DNA from: Armatimonadota bacterium | Lineage (GTDB): Bacteria > Armatimonadota > Armatimonadia > Armatimonadales > Armatimonadaceae | DNA length: 7,820 bases | Assembly: GCA_014381035.1 (NCBI GenBank) | Contig: JACMIS010000857.1 | Location: 1-7,820 of the forward strand | Reading direction: 5' to 3' | Shown here: one piece after another, positions 6,156-7,820 of the stretch | How positions within the stretch are numbered: position 1 is the stretch's first letter | Layout: each line of letters opens with the position of its first letter | Position numbers and translations under genes: made by a program | Notes under the pieces: generated by a model | Told to the model about the DNA's origin: nothing | Database searches by the model: none | The model's input: only the letters and a program-made list of their open reading frames with translations

Positions 6156-6776
6156 ATGTCTGAACATACATTGCCGACTCTGCCGTATGCATACAGTGCG
6201 CTGGAACCGACCATCGCAACCCGTATCATGGAACTGCACCATGGCAAGCACCACGCCACTTATGTTACGAATTTAAACACCGCGCTGAAAGAGCACCCCG
6301 ACCTGCAATCGAAATCCGCCGAGCAACTGGTCAAGGACCTGGACGCAGTACCCGATGCGATCAAGGCCGCCGTACGCAACAATGGCGGCGGACACGTCAA
6401 TCACACTCTCTTCTGGGAGATCATGACCCCCGGCGGCGCGAAAGAACCGACGGGCGATCTGTTGATGGCGATTCAAACCGCGTTCGGTTCGCTCGACGAC
6501 CTGAAAGCCAAGATCAACGATGCCGGCGCGAAACGGTTCGGTTCCGGATGGACATGGCTCGTCACCGATGCCGCTGGCACGCTTGAAGTCGTCTCGACCC
6601 CGAATCAGGATTCGCCGCTGACCGAAGGCAAGACGCCGATTCTCGGCAACGATGTGTGGGAGCACGCTTACTACCTGCAGTACGAGAACCGCCGCCCGGA
6701 TTATCTCAAAGCATGGTGGGAAGTCGTGAACTGGGATGTCGTCGCACAAAAATATACCGCCGCGAAAGCCGGTTAA
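6156..6776 (+). CDS. sodA: Superoxide dismutase, Mn type
   Basis: Converts superoxide to oxygen and hydrogen peroxide; a 206-aa enzyme of the Fe/Mn family, at the normal length. The ATG at 6156 is preceded by AAGGAG (6140-6145) at 10 nt. An upstream in-frame start at 6030 lies inside guaD and would add unrelated residues. The N-terminus [13 protein letters not shown] is typical. Metal ligands are H28 (ELHHGKHH), H83 (NHTLFW), D166 and H170 (DVWEHAYYL). Gln151 in the segment STPNQDSPL is at the position that marks Mn-type enzymes; Fe-type ones usually have Gln earlier, near the second helix. [14 protein letters not shown] (77-90) also fits the Mn type. Metal choice by sequence is only a rule of thumb, so cambialistic use is possible. 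No signal peptide is seen, so it is cytoplasmic. It reads in the same direction as guaD and ends before a long GAAA-capped hairpin. Confidence 0.96.
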   Translation: MSEHTLPTLPYAYSALEPTIATRIMELHHGKHHATYVTNLNTALKEHPDLQSKSAEQLVKDLDAVPDAIKAAVRNNGGGHVNHTLFWEIMTPGGAKEPTGDLLMAIQTAFGSLDDLKAKINDAGAKRFGSGWTWLVTDAAGTLEVVSTPNQDSPLTEGKTPILGNDVWEHAYYLQYENRRPDYLKAWWEVVNWDVVAQKYTAAKAG

Positions 6777-6798
6777 ACGTCGCCGAAGCATAGACAAT

Positions 6799-6830
6799 CG
6801 CGGGCGACTTGCGAAAGCAGGTCGCCCGTG
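6799..6830 (+). terminator. Long GAAA-capped hairpin after sodA
   Basis: CGGGCGACTTGC (6801-6812) pairs with GCAGGTCGCCCG (6817-6828) with a single wobble around a GAAA tetraloop. Two more pairs (one wobble) extend the base, making about 14 bp. It lies 22 bp after the sodA stop codon. No U-tract follows, so it is either a Rho-assisted or U-less terminator or an mRNA 3'-end stabiliser. The metK promoter -35 box is inside it. Confidence 0.7.
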
Positions 6831-6837
6831 CTATAAC
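6809..6837 (+). promoter_or_regulatory. Promoter of the SAM riboswitch-metK transcript
   Basis: TTGCGA (6809-6814) is followed by exactly 17 bp and TATAAC (6832-6837, five of six matches to TATAAT). The predicted start is near 6844, just ahead of a small GCGGG/CCCGC hairpin (6846-6860) and about 36 nt before the riboswitch P1. The -35 box lies in the loop side of the sodA hairpin. Confidence 0.6.
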
Positions 6838-6879
6838 GGACGATAGCGGGCGAACCCCGCGAGAATCGAGCGAGTGTCG

Positions 6880-7089
6880 CTTATCACGAGTAGCGGAGGG
6901 AACGGCCCGACGATGCTACCACAACCACTTGAGGCAGGTGGTTAGGTGATGTAAGTGATTGGGTCGTTGGGAGGGTGAACCGGTATCGGCATCCCTACCT
7001 AACAACCCGGTTACCCAGTCACCTAACTACCCGACCGAAAGCAGGTGCGAAATCCGGCAGAGGCAATTTTAGCCTGCTGCGAAGATAAG
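6880..7089 (+). ncRNA. SAM-I (S-box) riboswitch with enlarged P3 arm
   Basis: A SAM-binding aptamer in the metK leader. P1 is CTTATC (6880-6885) with GATAAG (7084-7089). P2 is GTAGC/GCTAC (6890-6894, 6915-6919) enclosing GGAGGGA...GGCCCGACGAT, the family's kink-turn and P2b core. CGG of the P2 loop (6903-6905) can make the pseudoknot with CCG (7054-7056). CAACC (6922-6926) and AGGTGCGAAATCC (7043-7055) are the SAM-contacting P3 base and J3/4. P4 is GCAG.AGGC/GCCT.CTGC (7057-7064, 7072-7080), and J4/1 is GAA. All conserved segments are present in order. Oddly, 116 nt separate the two sides of the P3 base, whereas usual P3 arms are a few tens of nt. One core base differs from the usual GCAACC (ACAACC here). 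SAM binding should lower expression of metK, the SAM synthetase directly downstream. Confidence 0.88.
6937..7031 (+). repeat. Self-complementary octamer-repeat arm inside riboswitch P3
   Basis: The 5' side reads in register as GTGGTTAG, GTGATGTAA (9 nt), GTGATTGG, GTCGTTGG (6938-6970). The other strand of the 3' side reads GTAGTTAG, GTGACTGG, GTAACCGG, GTTGTTAG, GTAGGGAT (7030 back to 6991). The consensus is about GTNNTTRG. The two sides fold together: 6937-6947 with 7021-7031 (11 pairs), 6957-6964 with 7013-7020 (8 pairs), and 6966-6977 with 6990-7003 with two bulges. The tip is CCG-GTAT-CGG (6980-6989). Bulges lie at 6948-6956 and 7004-7012. This looks like an inserted or slipped repeat element. 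Confidence 0.7.
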
Positions 7090-7154
7090 AGAGACGACGC
7101 GACTACGTTTGGCAGGGTGGGGAGTCTATTCCGTTCGCCTGTCTGCGTTCTCCG

Positions 7155-7213
7155 TTTTTCCCTCTTCGTTTGCAAAGCGCGTATCTTTCAACTCGCTCGG
7201 TTAGAAGAGGAAA
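7155..7213 (+). promoter_or_regulatory. Possible translational expression platform of the metK riboswitch
   Basis: The metK ribosome binding region GAAGAGGAAA (7204-7213) can pair with TTTCCCTCTTC (7157-7167) if one C is bulged out. The same anti-SD segment TCTTCG (7163-7168) can instead pair with CGAAGA (7080-7085), at the 3' edge of the aptamer, or its CTCTT with AAGAG (7087-7091). With SAM bound, the aptamer holds its 3' strand and the binding site is covered; without SAM it is free. A transcriptional alternative is a GGCAGG/CCTGTC stem upstream of TTTTT (7155-7159), but that stem is weak and set back from the T-run. Confidence 0.45.
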
Positions 7214-7214
7214 T

Positions 7215-7820
7215 ATGGCAACCACCCACCAACTGTTCACCTCCGAGTCCGTGACCGAAGGTCACCCCGACAAGTTAGCCGACGCTATTTCGGACGCCAT
7301 CTTAGACGCGTGTCTGGGTCCGAGCAAGCACAACAACGGCACCGGCGACCCCCGATCCCGCGTCGCTATCGAAACACTTCTCACGCGCGGTCTCGCCGTC
7401 ATTGCTGGTGAACTGACCACCGAAACCTACGTCGAAATCGCCGACGTGGTCCGCGAAACGATCCTCGAAGTCGGGTACGACAGCACCGATATCGGCTTCG
7501 ACGGACGCACGACCGGCGTTACAATCGCCGTGCAGAAGCAGTCCCCGGACATCTCGGCTGGTGTTGACACCGGCGGCGCGGGCGATCAGGGCATGATGTT
7601 CGGCTTCGCCTGTGACGATACCCCTGAACTGATGCCGCTCCCGATCACTATCGCGCACCGCTTGACCAAGATCCAGGCACAACTGCGCCGCGACAATCCG
7701 GAATTGGGACTGCGCCCGGACGCGAAATCTCAGGTCACCATCGCCTACAACGCCGACGGAACGCCTTCGCACATCGATACGCTTGTGCTCTCCACGCAAC
7801 ACTCGCCGAATCTCACCCTC
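7215..7820 (+). CDS. metK: S-adenosylmethionine synthetase, 3' end outside the window
   Basis: Makes S-adenosylmethionine from methionine and ATP, releasing phosphate and pyrophosphate; a cytoplasmic enzyme that is usually essential. 202 residues are visible of the roughly 380-400 usual, cut by the window edge. The N-terminus [14 protein letters not shown] (7-20) contains catalytic H17, with D19 and K20 next to it. KQSPDI is at 108-113, signature [10 protein letters not shown] at 121-130, PITIAHRL at 143-150, and LRPDAKSQV (166-174) and VLSTQHS (191-197) follow. Compared with E. coli MetK there is an insertion of about 10 residues ([11 protein letters not shown], 35-45) after the first helix. 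The start ATG at 7215 follows GAGGA (7207-7211) at a short spacing of 3 nt. It is preceded by a SAM-I riboswitch, so product feedback control is expected. Confidence 0.97.
   Translation, partial: MATTHQLFTSESVTEGHPDKLADAISDAILDACLGPSKHNNGTGDPRSRVAIETLLTRGLAVIAGELTTETYVEIADVVRETILEVGYDSTDIGFDGRTTGVTIAVQKQSPDISAGVDTGGAGDQGMMFGFACDDTPELMPLPITIAHRLTKIQAQLRRDNPELGLRPDAKSQVTIAYNADGTPSHIDTLVLSTQHSPNLTL

Noticed and set aside
6273..6797. 174-aa reading frame on the minus strand opposite sodA
   Set aside because: It mirrors the codons of a clear sodA gene, has no family resemblance and no start signals.
6944..6959. AGGTGATGTAAGTGAT as the J3/4 region of a normal-size riboswitch after a local AACCACTT/AGGTGGTT hairpin
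   Set aside because: It lacks AAATCC and a following P4 and GATAAG. The copy at 7043-7089 carries all of these.
6937..7031. Octamer arm read as a CRISPR array or an IS end
   Set aside because: Units are 8 nt with no spacers, and there is no transposase or target duplication. The arm lies wholly inside the riboswitch P3.
7045..7254. 69-aa reading frame spanning the riboswitch end and the metK start
   Set aside because: It overlaps the conserved SAM-I core and the metK start codon in another frame; no coding signal.
7302..7802. 166-aa reading frame on the minus strand opposite metK
   Set aside because: Antisense shadow of metK, whose protein sequence is unmistakable.

Overview
The window is ordinary bacterial chromosome, GC-rich and densely packed with genes. 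It shows no mobile element, phage gene or CRISPR array. The host cannot be named from the sequence. A GspE/PilB-type ATPase, Mn-type superoxide dismutase, MetK under a SAM-I riboswitch and E. coli-like promoter boxes indicate a bacterium. The SAM-I class is best known from Firmicutes but also occurs in several deep-branching phyla. Armatimonadota or Chloroflexota would fit, but that is a guess.

Left part (1-3956): a protein of unknown function enters from the left edge. It is followed by a pilus/secretion ATPase that lacks the usual N-terminal domain. Two leftward genes converge on the ATPase: an SDR oxidoreductase and, 75 bp further on, a membrane-anchored protein of unknown function. A strong hairpin lies between the convergent genes.

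Middle part (3957-5589): a very acidic protein of unknown function diverges from the SDR and ends at a textbook bidirectional terminator. On the other side of that terminator is a leftward tRNA-Leu(CAG). Its promoter sits across the stop codon of the next leftward gene, which encodes a helical protein of unknown function. That gene shares a short back-to-back promoter region with guaD.

Right part (5590-7820): guaD (guanine deaminase) and sodA (Mn superoxide dismutase) read rightwards. A 438-bp non-coding stretch follows. It holds a long GAAA-capped hairpin, a promoter nested in that hairpin, and a SAM-I riboswitch. The riboswitch's P3 arm is enlarged to over 100 nt by a self-complementary array of octamer repeats. 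Downstream is metK (SAM synthetase), which runs off the right edge. SAM would bind the leader and shut down its own synthesis. The sequence allows a translational switch in which one segment can pair either with the aptamer's 3' end or with the metK ribosome binding site. The genes share no single pathway; the riboswitch-metK unit is the most interesting part.
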